Part shown: positions 42,947 to 51,653 of the stretch, piece by piece
Numbering within the stretch: the first letter of the stretch is position 1
Layout of the letters: each line of letters begins with the position of its first letter
Assembly (NCBI RefSeq): GCF_016863435.1
Contig: NZ_BOOW01000013.1
Span: forward strand, 1-64,000
Source: Sinosporangium siamense
GTDB lineage: Bacteria > Actinomycetota > Actinomycetes > Streptosporangiales > Streptosporangiaceae
Reading direction: 5' to 3'
DNA: 64,000 nt
Program-made: the position numbers and the translations under genes
The notes under the pieces: generated by a model
Told to the model about the DNA's origin: nothing
The model's input: only the letters and a program-made list of their open reading frames with translations
Databases searched by the model: none

Positions 42947-44206
42947 ATGAAGGATCGTAATAAAGTGCGAGTTGAGCTTTCTGTCGGTGCCGTCGCCCAT
43001 GGTGGCTGGTGTGTGGCGCGGCACGAGGGGCGTGTGGTGTTCGTGCGCCACGCGCTTCCCGGGGAGCGGGTCGTCGCCGAGGTGACCGAGGAGACCAGCC
43101 GTTTCATGCGGGCGGACGCCGTGGAGATCCTGGAGCCCTCACCCGACCGGGTGCCGGCGCCCTGCCCGTTCGCCGGGCCGGGCCGTTGTGGGGGGTGCGA
43201 CTGGCAACACGCCGACCTGGCCGCACAGCGCAGACTCAAGGCCGACGTGGTGGCGGAGCAGTTCCGGCGCCTCGCCAAGATCGAGCGGGACGTCGTGGTG
43301 GAGGAGTTGCCCGGTTCGCCCGACGGGCTCGGCTGGCGCACCCGCGTGCAGTTCGCTGCGAGCCCCGATGGGACGCTTGGGTTGCGCCGCCACCGATCCC
43401 ACGACATCGAGCCTGTGGACGCCTGCCTGATCGCCCACCCGGAGCTGGAGAAGGTCGGCGCCGAACACAAGAACTGGCGCGGAGCCACAGGCGTCGAGGT
43501 GATCGTTTCAACCCGCGGCGAACGAGCCGTAGTGATCACCCCCCGCCACCGCAAGACGGTCGCCGTGCCCGACCTCGACACTCCGGTTTCCGTGCTGGTC
43601 GACGAGGGCCGCGGACGCACCCGCGCGGTCAAGGGCGCCGGCATCCTCCACGAGCGCGTCGGCGGGCGCGACTTCCAGGTCACAGGCAGCGGATTCTGGC
43701 AGATCCACCCCGAGGCCGCCGCCACCCTGCTCGACGCCGTGCTTTCCTTTGCCGACCCTCGACCCGGCGAGTGGGCCCTTGACCTCTACTGTGGCGTAGG
43801 CCTGTTCGCCGCCGCCCTAGCCGAGGCCGTCGGCCCCGATGGCGCGGTCTTCGGCGTCGAGTCCGAGACCACCGCCGTCCGCGACGCCCGCCGCAACCTC
43901 CGCGACCTCCCCCAGGCCCAGGTGGAACGGGGACGCGTGGAGGACGCCCTGGACCGCTTCGAGATCGAACGCGCCGACCTCGTGGTAGTCGACCCACCCC
44001 GCTCCGGCCTCGGCCGCGACGTGGTCACTCGCGTGGCGGACCTCCGGGCTTCCCGCGTCGTGTACGTCTCGTGCGACCCTGCCACGTTGGCCCGCGACGT
44101 AGCCTGGTTCGCCGACCACGGCTACACCCTTGAGGGTCTACGGGCTTTTGACGCCTTCCCGATGACCCACCACGTGGAGATGGTTTGCCTGCTGGTCAGG
44201 GCTTGA
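42947..44206 (+). CDS. TRAM-domain class I RNA (uracil-C5) methyltransferase
   Basis: A 419-residue SAM-dependent enzyme of the RumA/TrmA type that methylates uridine C5 in rRNA or tRNA. The TRAM domain (about 1-58) is followed by an Fe-S-type cysteine motif (C-P-F-x5-C-G-G-C near 67-78, with a further C in V-D-A-C-L). A central RNA-binding part precedes the methyltransferase domain with A-L-D-L-Y-C-G-V-G-L-F (SAM), V-V-D-P-P-R-S-G-L and the catalytic V-Y-V-S-C-D-P-A-T-L-A-R-D. The ATG at 42947 matches the TRAM start. Exact target base unknown. Confidence 0.92.
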   Translation: MKDRNKVRVELSVGAVAHGGWCVARHEGRVVFVRHALPGERVVAEVTEETSRFMRADAVEILEPSPDRVPAPCPFAGPGRCGGCDWQHADLAAQRRLKADVVAEQFRRLAKIERDVVVEELPGSPDGLGWRTRVQFAASPDGTLGLRRHRSHDIEPVDACLIAHPELEKVGAEHKNWRGATGVEVIVSTRGERAVVITPRHRKTVAVPDLDTPVSVLVDEGRGRTRAVKGAGILHERVGGRDFQVTGSGFWQIHPEAAATLLDAVLSFADPRPGEWALDLYCGVGLFAAALAEAVGPDGAVFGVESETTAVRDARRNLRDLPQAQVERGRVEDALDRFEIERADLVVVDPPRSGLGRDVVTRVADLRASRVVYVSCDPATLARDVAWFADHGYTLEGLRAFDAFPMTHHVEMVCLLVRA

Positions 44207-44239
44207 TCGAAAACCCTGGATGGGCCCTGACCAGGCAAA
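44184..44239 (+). terminator. terminator overlapping the methyltransferase stop
   Basis: The end of the gene (TTTGCCTG, CT bulge, GTCAGGGC from 44184) is complementary to GCCCTGACCAGGCAAA at 44224-44239, giving a 16-bp stem with one bulge. The stop codon lies in the loop. Confidence 0.55.
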
Positions 44240-44367
44240 TCGTTTCGTAGTGTTTCCTGGTGTCGCACGGTGTTTCAAGATCATGACGCACGAGTGACGC
44301 ACGATCATGGTCCGAAAGTCGAGCGGATGCCCTGAAGGGGCTGCTCGTCCGGCTGCGGCCCGGAGCG

Positions 44368-44922
44368 ATGATCGGTACGGTGATCGGCCATGACCTCGCG
44401 TTCGTCACTCGCGAGGCAGGGGGACGGGAGCCGCTGATAGTCGAGTTGGTGCACGCTTCGGCCACTCGACGGCTGATGAGTTTGAAGGCGGTGGGCCGGA
44501 CCCGGGGCGCTGCCTCCGACCCGGGACGGGAACTCTTTGAGCGCGCCGGCTTCGCCGCTCGTCCCGTGTTCCGCACGGATCCGCCCGCCATGCGCTCGTG
44601 GGAGGAACTGGGCGCGTGGACGCTGCTCCGCGGGCGGGAATGGAGCCTGGAGACCGTGCGCGAACTCAGCCCGGGCGCTGCGGAGCTCGCACGTGAGCCG
44701 GAAGGAATGCTCGCGCGAACCTGGCTCGCCTATCTGGACTGCAATCGCGATGCGCCGCGCACCCGCGCCCGGCTCCACATCCACCGGGCCACCCTCTACC
44801 ACCGGCTGGGGCGCATCCGGGAACGCGCCGGCGACGAGGTGATCGGCGATGGGTGGGCGACGAGCTCCGCACATCTCGCCTTACGGCTTTGGGCCGCACA
44901 CGCTAACGGCGCCACACGGTGA
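44368..44922 (+). CDS. PucR/CdaR-type HTH regulator fragment, probably 5'-truncated
   Basis: The 184-residue product is only the C-terminal part of a PucR-family regulator. It ends with the diagnostic HTH_30 segment T-W-L-A-Y-L-D-C-N-R-D...L-H-I-H-R-A-T-L-Y-H-R-L-G-R-I. Homologous-looking coding sequence continues in frame upstream of the ATG (A-D-A-L-K-G-L-L-V-R-L) as far as a TGA with no start codon, so the N-terminal half is gone. Complete relatives exceed 350 residues. Whether the remnant is expressed from ATG 44368 is doubtful. A second small remnant follows on the other strand, marking a rearranged spot. Confidence 0.6.
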   Translation: MIGTVIGHDLAFVTREAGGREPLIVELVHASATRRLMSLKAVGRTRGAASDPGRELFERAGFAARPVFRTDPPAMRSWEELGAWTLLRGREWSLETVRELSPGAAELAREPEGMLARTWLAYLDCNRDAPRTRARLHIHRATLYHRLGRIRERAGDEVIGDGWATSSAHLALRLWAAHANGATR

Positions 44923-45070
44923 GGTTGAAGGTGATGTACTCCGGCTCCTCCACCTTGTCGGTCACCATGAGCAACGCGATGGCGTAGGGGGAGGTAACAC
45001 ACAATCGCGGTGTCGGCCACCCGGGTCGTCGGCTTCTTGGGTAGCCCGGCGGGCAGACCTCGGCGGTGAA
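44903..45070 (-). pseudogene. possible 3' remnant of an unidentified gene
   Basis: On the minus strand, ending at TAG 44903-44905, a protein-like tail reads P-Y-A-I-A-L-L-M-V-T-D-K-V-E-E-P-E-Y-I-T and then T-V-W-R-R. Upstream the same frame soon becomes Arg/Pro-rich and lacks a start, as after a frameshift. It overlaps the end of the PucR fragment by 20 bp. I do not recognise the family. The remaining 45071-45299 carries the control region of the next gene. Confidence 0.3.
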
Positions 45071-45299
45071 GGTGCGGGTCGAGGTTGTGTGCGGCCGACG
45101 CTGCCGCAGAGGTTGTCAGGGGCACTCTCACCAGTGGAAACTCCCGTGGACGCGATCTGTCAGATGACGCGTACGCCTGTACGGAAAGCCTGTTGGACAG
45201 GCTGACAACACCGAACTTCTTGCGGACATGTACGCAATCCGGAACGTTGACTTCCGCCGCGCAGGAATCGCCCCCCAACGCCTGAAGCCAGGAGTAACG

Positions 45300-46145
45300 A
45301 TGAAGCTGCCCTCGTGCGCCGCTGCCCTAACGGCAGCCGCCCTGTTCGCTCCGCTGATCGGAGCGTCCGGGATGTCGGCGGCACATGCGGCCGACGTCCG
45401 AGCACTTCCGAGTGTGAACATGGAAGCTCTGATCAAGGCAGCCCAGATCGATCCGCGACGGCCTGACACCACGGTCACCCCGGGCGCCAAGGCCAGTGTG
45501 CTGCTCGTTGAGCAGGCGCTGCGCGACCGGCGCTTGCTCGACGCGAAGTGGGTGGACGGTTACTTCGGCAGCACAACGGTTACCGCCTACGCGAAGTACC
45601 AGAAGTCCCTCGGCCACACCGGTCTCAACGCCAACGGCCTGCCGGGCAAGATGTCGCTCACCGGGCTCGGAAGCGGCCGCTTCAAGGTCACCAACGTCGT
45701 CGAGCCAGGCACCCGGGTGTCCACCGGCGGGTTCGTCATCAACACCCGCACGCGGAGCATGCTTGCCGAGGCGAAGCGGCTGCTCCGCCGCGACCTCAAG
45801 CTGGATCAGGGTTCGTACAACCCTGGCGGCGACCACACCTCCGCCGGCACCCACGACGGCGGCGGCGTGGTTGACATCTCGGTAGAAGGGATGAATTCCG
45901 CCACCCGCACCGCAGTCGTTCGCGCGTTGCGCCTTGTCGGCTTCGCCGCATGGGTGCGTAGCCCCCGGCAAGGCAACTGGCCGTGGCACATCCACGCCAC
46001 CGCGATCAGCGACACCAGCCTCTCCAGCCAGGCCCAGCACCAGATCGGTGACTACTACCTCGGTCTGAACGGGCTCGCCAACCGCGGCCCGGACGACGGC
46101 CCGAAGGTGACCATCCGCACCTGGGAGGAGTATCAGCGCCGCTGA
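45300..46145 (+). CDS. secreted peptidoglycan-binding and M15-like peptidase protein
   Basis: A 281-residue exported protein. The Sec signal ends at A-A-H-A-A (about 31). A peptidoglycan-binding-1-like helical domain (about 60-115: V-L-L-V-E-Q-A-L...D-G-Y-F-G-S-T-T-V-T-A-Y-A-K-Y-Q) is followed by a domain with H-T-S-A-G-T-H-D-G-G-G-V-V-D-I and W-P-W-H-I-H-A. This has the H...D...H arrangement of zinc D,D-peptidases of the M15 type. It would bind glycan and trim stem peptides. The ATG follows GGAG. It leads a run of three cell-wall genes on the same strand. Confidence 0.75.
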   Translation: MKLPSCAAALTAAALFAPLIGASGMSAAHAADVRALPSVNMEALIKAAQIDPRRPDTTVTPGAKASVLLVEQALRDRRLLDAKWVDGYFGSTTVTAYAKYQKSLGHTGLNANGLPGKMSLTGLGSGRFKVTNVVEPGTRVSTGGFVINTRTRSMLAEAKRLLRRDLKLDQGSYNPGGDHTSAGTHDGGGVVDISVEGMNSATRTAVVRALRLVGFAAWVRSPRQGNWPWHIHATAISDTSLSSQAQHQIGDYYLGLNGLANRGPDDGPKVTIRTWEEYQRR

Positions 46146-46186
46146 CTCCGCCCCACCCCAGGCTCCCCATATAACAGGAGAACAGC

Positions 46187-47083
46187 ATGACAACGCTCAC
46201 CAAGATCCTCACCGCGGCGTCCGCCGCGATAGTGCTCGGCGGGACGGCACTCGCCGCCGCCGGCCCCGTTTCGGCCGCGGGCCGCGACGGCATCTGCCAG
46301 GCCGGCGAGTTCTGCTACTACTTCAACAGCGGCAACCAAGGGTCGGTCTCGGACTTCACCGGATCGGTCGGCGACTACGCCACCGCGCAGCCCACCTGTT
46401 ACGACTTCAAGGGCCCCGGCCAAGGCAAGGGCAAGTGCATCAAGAACTCCGCCGCCTCCGTCTGGAACCGCAGCGGCAAGACCGTCCGTGTTTACTTCAA
46501 CAGCGGCCACACCGGCGCCTACCAGGATTTCGCCGCGGGTGCCAAGGGCAACCTGAACCCCACCCTTAAGAACCAGAACGCCTCGCACCAGTTCAGCCCG
46601 TCGTCGTCATCGCCCTCGCGCGGTGCCATGTCGTTCTCGCTGTACACGGCCGCAGGCACGATCACCTGCGGCTTCGACGGTTACAGGTCCACCCCCGGCC
46701 GGCACGAAGGCATCGACATCACCCGAGGCGTGGGTGCGAATGTTCACGCCTTGGTGGCAGGTAAGGTCATCAACCTTGTGCGCGGGAGGACCGGCAGGGC
46801 GGGACTTTCCACGATCGCCGTTTACAACGCCGGATTGAACAAGACGGTGATCTATCTGCACGCCGCTCCGCTGTCCTCCTTGCGTGTGGGCCAGCAGGTC
46901 AGCCGAGGCCAGGTCATCGGCAAAGAGTCGTGGCATGGGGTGTCGAGCAGGTCATCCGCGCACACCCACGTCGAGATGCGTCCCGGACGGTACACGCGTG
47001 CGGCCAAGAGCGTCGGCGACCCACACTTGGAGAACCCGAACCCGACCTCGTTCTGGAACTCCCAGGGCTACAGCGTCCGATAA
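46187..47083 (+). CDS. secreted I36-like domain plus M23 metallopeptidase
   Basis: A 298-residue exported protein. After a signal peptide (to about A-A-G-P-V-S-A-A, residue 31) comes a ~100-residue beta/gamma-crystallin-like 'peptidase inhibitor I36' domain (G-I-C-Q-A-G-E-F-C-Y-Y-F-N-S-G). A Ser/Pro linker leads to an M23 LytM-type peptidase (about 160-290) with H-E-G-I-D-I and A-H-T-H-V-E-M zinc ligands, which cuts peptidoglycan cross-links. The first 130 residues are nearly identical to the next gene product while the catalytic domain differs, so domain shuffling after gene duplication is evident. Confidence 0.85.
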   Translation: MTTLTKILTAASAAIVLGGTALAAAGPVSAAGRDGICQAGEFCYYFNSGNQGSVSDFTGSVGDYATAQPTCYDFKGPGQGKGKCIKNSAASVWNRSGKTVRVYFNSGHTGAYQDFAAGAKGNLNPTLKNQNASHQFSPSSSSPSRGAMSFSLYTAAGTITCGFDGYRSTPGRHEGIDITRGVGANVHALVAGKVINLVRGRTGRAGLSTIAVYNAGLNKTVIYLHAAPLSSLRVGQQVSRGQVIGKESWHGVSSRSSAHTHVEMRPGRYTRAAKSVGDPHLENPNPTSFWNSQGYSVR

Positions 47084-47103
47084 CGCACGACGGCCTCTAG
47101 CAA

Positions 47104-48069
47104 ATGAGAAAGACAACTGTGCTTCCACGAAAAACCGCATGGCTGGTCTCGCGCCTCACCGCGGCGACCGCCGCGATAGCGATCGGCGGGACGGCACTCG
47201 CCGCCACCACGCCCGCTTTAGCCGCGGGCCGCGACGGCATCTGCCAGGCCGGTGAATTCTGCTACTACTTCAACAGCGGCAACCGGGGATCGGTCTCGGA
47301 CTTCACCGCATCGGTCGGCGACTATGCCACCGCGCAGCCCACCTGCTATGACTTCAAGGGACCCGGCGAGGGTAAGGGCAAGTGCATTAAGAACGCCGCC
47401 GCCTCCGTCTGGAACCGCAGCGGCAAGACCGTCCGCGTTTACTTCAACAGCGGCCACACCGGCGCCCACCAGGATTTCGCCGCGGGCGCCAAGGGCAATC
47501 TCAAGCCCACCCTCAAGAACCAGAACGCCTCGCACCAATTCCTGACCTCCGGATCGCCGACCGGGTGCAAGACCGACGGCACGGACACCAAGCTGCCCAC
47601 GACGATCCTCGTGTACCGGAAGTCCCTCAATCGCGTGGAGCGGGTGGAGTTCAAGACCTACGTCAAGAACGTCCTGCCCAACGAGTGGGTGTCGAGCTGG
47701 CCTGCGGAGTCCCTCAAGGCCGGCGCGGTGGCCGTCAAGAACTTCGGCTGGTACTGGGCGCTGCACTCGAACCGCAAGACGGCGAGCGGCCAGTGCTTCG
47801 ACGTCTACGACCACACGTCGAGCCAGGTGTATAAGCCCGGCTCCGCGAAGGCTGTGACGAGCGCCGCGGTGGACGCGACATGGGGAACCCGGCTGACTCG
47901 CAACGGGAAGATCTTCCGGGCGCAGTACTGCGCTACGACGACGGCGTGCGGCAATTGGCGGGACGGGGACTGGATGTCGCAGTACGGCTCTCGCGACAAA
48001 GCCCGAGCGGGCTGGAGCTACTCCAGGATCCTGCAGAACTATTACACGGGGATCGCTCTTAGCCGCTGA
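47104..48069 (+). CDS. secreted I36-like domain plus SpoIID/LytB domain
   Basis: A 321-residue exported protein. Signal peptide (to about A-L-A-A, residue 41), the same I36-like domain as the preceding protein (about 42-147), then a SpoIID/LytB domain (about 165-315) with V-E-F-K-T-Y-V-K-N-V-L-P-N-E-W and S-L-K-A-G-A-V-A-V-K-N-F-G-W-Y-W. SpoIID proteins are lytic transglycosylases acting on glycan strands with stripped stem peptides. That would fit with the preceding D,D-/endopeptidases. ATG 47104 has a poor ribosome site; GTG 47119 is possible. Confidence 0.85.
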   Translation: MRKTTVLPRKTAWLVSRLTAATAAIAIGGTALAATTPALAAGRDGICQAGEFCYYFNSGNRGSVSDFTASVGDYATAQPTCYDFKGPGEGKGKCIKNAAASVWNRSGKTVRVYFNSGHTGAHQDFAAGAKGNLKPTLKNQNASHQFLTSGSPTGCKTDGTDTKLPTTILVYRKSLNRVERVEFKTYVKNVLPNEWVSSWPAESLKAGAVAVKNFGWYWALHSNRKTASGQCFDVYDHTSSQVYKPGSAKAVTSAAVDATWGTRLTRNGKIFRAQYCATTTACGNWRDGDWMSQYGSRDKARAGWSYSRILQNYYTGIALSR

Positions 48070-48135
48070 GCTCCCTGAGATCGTCTGACCCTGGTTCCCC
48101 GTCGTGCCGTGCACGGCGGGGAGCCGGCGTTTGAG

Positions 48136-49083
48136 CTATCGTCCGTCGACGATGATCTGGAAGTTGACCGGCCGGCTTCCGGGGAACACAACGGTTCCCG
48201 AGGCGTCCACCATCTTGAATCGCACGTAGCACAAGCCCGGCACATTCGGTGTGGTGATATCGGTCCGGATGTCGACCATCTCGCCGGGCTGCGTCTCCTT
48301 GATCGGCACGTTGGACTTGGTCTGGCATTGATCAGCGTGCTGCGTGGGGTCGAGGCGCCGAAGCGAGTATCCCTTCCACGGCACGGTCCCGGCGTTCTCA
48401 AGCCGCCATACCTTGGTCATGGTCGTGCCGGTGCCGACGCGCGTGCAGTCGGGGAGCGTGACGTCCGTGATGAACACGGCCCTATCGCCCTTGTATAACG
48501 GCGGGGCCGGAGACGGGTTGGACAAGCGCACCGGGCAACCAACCGGGGACAGCACGTGCGATGGGCTGCCGGCCGAGGGGTTCAGGCTGGATCCGTCGGC
48601 CGTGGAACCGCGATTGACGACGGCCACGACGAGAACCACTGCCCCGATGGTGACAGCCGCTGTCGCGATCGCAGCCGTGCGGCTCAGCCGGAATCGCCCT
48701 CCGCTCCCCTGAGGAGGGAGCAGAGGCTGGATGTCGCCCACGATCTCGTCGCGCGGACGGTCCAGCAAAGTGTCCGTGCCCACCGAGCTGTCCGCGCGGA
48801 TTGAAGGACCCACGGCGCTCGCCGACCTGACCGTCCGGTTCGCTCTCTCCCAGCGTTCTTGATAGGCGGACGGGTCCGCGCCGCACGCTTTGACGAACTC
48901 GACGGTTGTTTCCCAGCTCGGGAGCCGATTGCCCTTCGTGGCTTCATGCAGAGTTGTGTGGGAAATTGCCCCCGATCGGCCGGACATCTCCCGAAAAGGT
49001 GGGTTTCCGACCGAATTACGCAGTTCCCGCAGGGCCACCGCGAAGTCCTCGATCGCCTCCGCACATGCACGCCTGTCGTCCAC
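48136..49083 (-). CDS. membrane-anchored HTH protein with NBR1-Ig-like domain
   Basis: A 315-residue protein with a cytoplasmic XRE-like HTH (about 10-70: F-A-V-A-L-R-E-L-R-N-S-V-G...S-H-T-T-L-H-E-A), a linker, one membrane helix (about 132-155) and an extracytoplasmic NBR1-type immunoglobulin domain (about 195-315) containing V-W-R-L-E-N-A-G-T-V-P-W. The architecture suggests a one-component transmembrane regulator or a cell-surface structural protein; bacterial NBR1-Ig domains lack a settled role. GTG start at 49083. It is convergent with the I36-SpoIID gene, so it may monitor the wall. Confidence 0.82.
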   Translation of the reverse strand: MDDRRACAEAIEDFAVALRELRNSVGNPPFREMSGRSGAISHTTLHEATKGNRLPSWETTVEFVKACGADPSAYQERWERANRTVRSASAVGPSIRADSSVGTDTLLDRPRDEIVGDIQPLLPPQGSGGRFRLSRTAAIATAAVTIGAVVLVVAVVNRGSTADGSSLNPSAGSPSHVLSPVGCPVRLSNPSPAPPLYKGDRAVFITDVTLPDCTRVGTGTTMTKVWRLENAGTVPWKGYSLRRLDPTQHADQCQTKSNVPIKETQPGEMVDIRTDITTPNVPGLCYVRFKMVDASGTVVFPGSRPVNFQIIVDGR

Positions 49084-49395
49084 CGTGCGAAGCTAACAGC
49101 ACCCAAGGTCCGCACTCAACCCAAACCTGGATCGGATTCACGGGCAAGGATCGGCGGGTGGTCAGGTTCGTCGGAGCGACGCGAGATGCGGGCGTGGCGG
49201 GCGCCCTGTGTGTCAACCGGCCAAGCGCGGGATTGCGTTCCCGACACGCCGGGCAGGTGATGGGATCGGTCGCTGCCCCTCCCCGCCGGTGTCCTGTTTC
49301 TGCCGGCACGGCTGCTGGTTCCGTGGCTTGTTCAGCAGGTAGATCTCGTGGCATTGCGCACCCTGCCAGCTGTGAACCATGCCTATGCTGGCCGC

Positions 49396-49611
49396 ATGCC
49401 GTACATCGAGGACCGAGTGTCCAGCGTCGAGGCCGACATCGCCGAGATCAAGGATGACATTGGCGTTTTGAAACGTTCAGTCGCCGGGCTGGAGAAGAAC
49501 TCCGCCTTGATGCGCGACGATATCGCCCACCTCAAGGCCGGCCAGATCGAGATCCGTGATCTGTTGGCGCGGTTGGTGGTGGGCGCGGAAAGGGTCGAGC
49601 CCGTGAAATAG
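49396..49611 (+). CDS. small coiled-coil protein
   Basis: A 71-residue protein that is one long coiled coil: I/V/L recur every three or four residues (V-S-S-V-E-A-D-I-A-E-I-K-D-D-I-G-V-L). No other domain. The ATG at 49396 starts the coiled coil; an upstream GTG (49348) would add 16 residues without that pattern. The function is unknown; it may oligomerise with a partner encoded elsewhere. A strong terminator follows 17 bp after the stop, which supports it as a real transcription unit. Confidence 0.65.
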   Translation: MPYIEDRVSSVEADIAEIKDDIGVLKRSVAGLEKNSALMRDDIAHLKAGQIEIRDLLARLVVGAERVEPVK

Positions 49612-49628
49612 CGCCTGTGACGACGAAG

Positions 49629-49654
49629 CCCCGGCCGCCCTGGCCGGGGTTTTT
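49629..49654 (+). terminator. Rho-independent terminator
   Basis: CCCCGGCC (49629-49636), loop GCCCT, GGCCGGGG (49642-49649), then TTTTT. A textbook intrinsic terminator, rare in this high-GC window, after the coiled-coil gene. The following 49655-49867 shows no gene. Confidence 0.9.
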
Positions 49655-49867
49655 GTGTGCTGGCTTTGCTCGTTGGTGAGGTCGCGCTGCGGCATCGGTG
49701 TGAGTCGGGTAACCCCGTGCGAACTTGAGCGTGGGCATCAAGTCCCGATCCCAGGATGCATGGGCATCGCTCTTCACATGCGGATGGCTGCTCATGAGAG
49801 TGCGCAAGCTCGGGTACGGCGTGAGCTTCGCTGGCGACGTGAAGTGGGGGAAATGAGGTCGGGCAAT

Positions 49868-51412
49868 CTAGTCCGGCTGGTCGCTGAGGGTTTGGAGGAC
49901 CGTGGGAGGTGGGGTGGGGCCGCGGAGGGAGAGCCAGGGCTGGTGGTGGCGGTGGGTGTAGGACGCCAGGGTTTGGGCTTGGCTCTTGGTGAGGTCGCGG
50001 GAGTGGGTGAGGACCGGGGTTAGGGCCAAGTGGTGGCGGGTGGTGGTTTCGTCTAGGGCCAGGGCGGTGCTGATGTGGGTGACGGCGCGTTGGATGGTGT
50101 GGCCGGTGCCTTGGAGGCCGGTTGATTTGAGGGGGATCAGCAGGTTGACGGCGTCTATGCGGGCGCCGGCTTCTCGGGTGGCCTTCAGGGTGGCTCGGTG
50201 GGAGGGGGTGAGGCCGGAGGAGGTCAGGGGGAGGGTGAAGCTCACCCATAGGGGGCGTTGTTGGGCTCTGAACTCTTTTTGGAGGGTTGCTACGGCGCGA
50301 GCCCGTTTTCTGGTTGTGGTGGGGGAGGGGATGGCGGTGGGTTCGAAGTCCAGGTGGGTGAGGTTCCAGCGGGACAGGGTGTTTCGGTAGGCGGCGGTCA
50401 GGCGGGATTGGGTTTCGCAGGTTGTGGCGGGGTCGGTGCCGTGGGGGCCGCCTATGGAGGCGCCGGCGCGGGCGCCTGTGGTGCGGAGGCGGTTGAGCCT
50501 AATGGTTGGGGTTTCTCCGCCGGTGGTGTTTTTGCCCCCTGGCGGGCGGGAGGTGCTGCGCCAGGTGAGCCCGCATCCGTCGGTGGTTGAGGTGAGGTGG
50601 CCGAAGAGGAACCAGGTGGCTCTGGTGAGGCGCATCGTGTCGACCGGGCGGAAGCGGGCGGTGTCGGTCATGTTGACGAAGGCCATGAAGCCTGAGGGGT
50701 GTTCGTCGTCCATCGAGGCGGCTCCGACCGGACCGCTTTGCCTCGGGAGGGTGGGGGTGGGGGCGGGGGAGGCGGCTATTGGGCGGCGAGTCGTGGTTGG
50801 GCGGGGCGACCAGCTTTGGTCGGCCTTGCCGGGGAGAAGCCATAGTGCGCCGCTGGTGGCCAGGACCAGGAGGAGGGCGGCGGCGTAGACCAGTGGCCGG
50901 GGCGGGATGCCGTCGCTCAGGGCTTCGGGGGGAGGGCCCGATGTGGGAGCCGGTGGAGGGGGAGGTGCGGGCGACCTCGGTGGCGCCGCCGCCGGTGGTC
51001 GTCGTCTTTTGCGGGCTCTTCTTGCCGGGCGTGGTGGTGTCGACGTCGGCACGTCGTTCACCGGAACGGTGGGGATTTCCGGTGGAACCGGGTTGTGGAC
51101 CGGAGGTGAGGCGACCGGGTTCGCCGTTGTGTGCTCCGAAGGGGGCGCGGCCTGTCCCGGTGGTGTCGTCAGCTGGCCCATGAAGGCCGCGACCTGCCCC
51201 GGCGAGCTGGAGTCGCCTGCCACGTCGGCATATGGCGACTTGAGGTGCCCGCCGGGGAGGGCCGCGGGCGGCTCCGGGTGTCCGCCCGAGCCTGGGGCCG
51301 GTGGGCTGGGGTTGTGCTGTGGCGGGGCGGCGGACTGTCCGCCCGGGCCTCGCTCCGGGGGTTGCCCGGACGTGTGGCCGGTGGCCAACGGAGTGTCGTC
51401 TGTCACCGGCAT
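49868..51412 (-). CDS. membrane-anchored GH18-chitinase-like protein with altered active site
   Basis: A 514-residue protein: Pro/Ser-rich disordered cytoplasmic N-terminus (about 1-165), a basic stretch, one membrane helix (about 172-192), a linker, and an extracytoplasmic TIM-barrel-like domain (about 230-510) resembling actinobacterial GH18 chitinases. In those enzymes the strand reads D-F-D-I-E-G with a catalytic Glu; here the corresponding strand reads H-L-D-F-E-P-T-A, so the acid appears lost or displaced. It may be a non-catalytic sugar-binding relative. The ATG 51412 follows GGCGGACAGG; longer readings add unrelated sequence. Upstream 51413-51653 has no gene. Confidence 0.65.
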   Translation of the reverse strand: MPVTDDTPLATGHTSGQPPERGPGGQSAAPPQHNPSPPAPGSGGHPEPPAALPGGHLKSPYADVAGDSSSPGQVAAFMGQLTTPPGQAAPPSEHTTANPVASPPVHNPVPPEIPTVPVNDVPTSTPPRPARRARKRRRPPAAAPPRSPAPPPPPAPTSGPPPEALSDGIPPRPLVYAAALLLVLATSGALWLLPGKADQSWSPRPTTTRRPIAASPAPTPTLPRQSGPVGAASMDDEHPSGFMAFVNMTDTARFRPVDTMRLTRATWFLFGHLTSTTDGCGLTWRSTSRPPGGKNTTGGETPTIRLNRLRTTGARAGASIGGPHGTDPATTCETQSRLTAAYRNTLSRWNLTHLDFEPTAIPSPTTTRKRARAVATLQKEFRAQQRPLWVSFTLPLTSSGLTPSHRATLKATREAGARIDAVNLLIPLKSTGLQGTGHTIQRAVTHISTALALDETTTRHHLALTPVLTHSRDLTKSQAQTLASYTHRHHQPWLSLRGPTPPPTVLQTLSDQPD

Positions 51413-51653
51413 CCTGTCCGCCTCTCGCCACGAGAGCCGATCGCTTAGGGTGCAGGGTCGGCTACGGTGCGCACCGGGAGCTTGAACGTTAGCAAGCAAG
51501 TCCCCCGCACTGGAAGTGATCGGCAGATGTCGTCCGAAGCGCCCCGATACTGCGTGTTTTGTGCCTGGGGCCTCGGCACGGGTGCCGCATCCTGTCAAGG
51601 GGGATGTGTCCGTAACCCGCGGTCAAAAGGCCCTCACGCCGGGAAAACGACCC

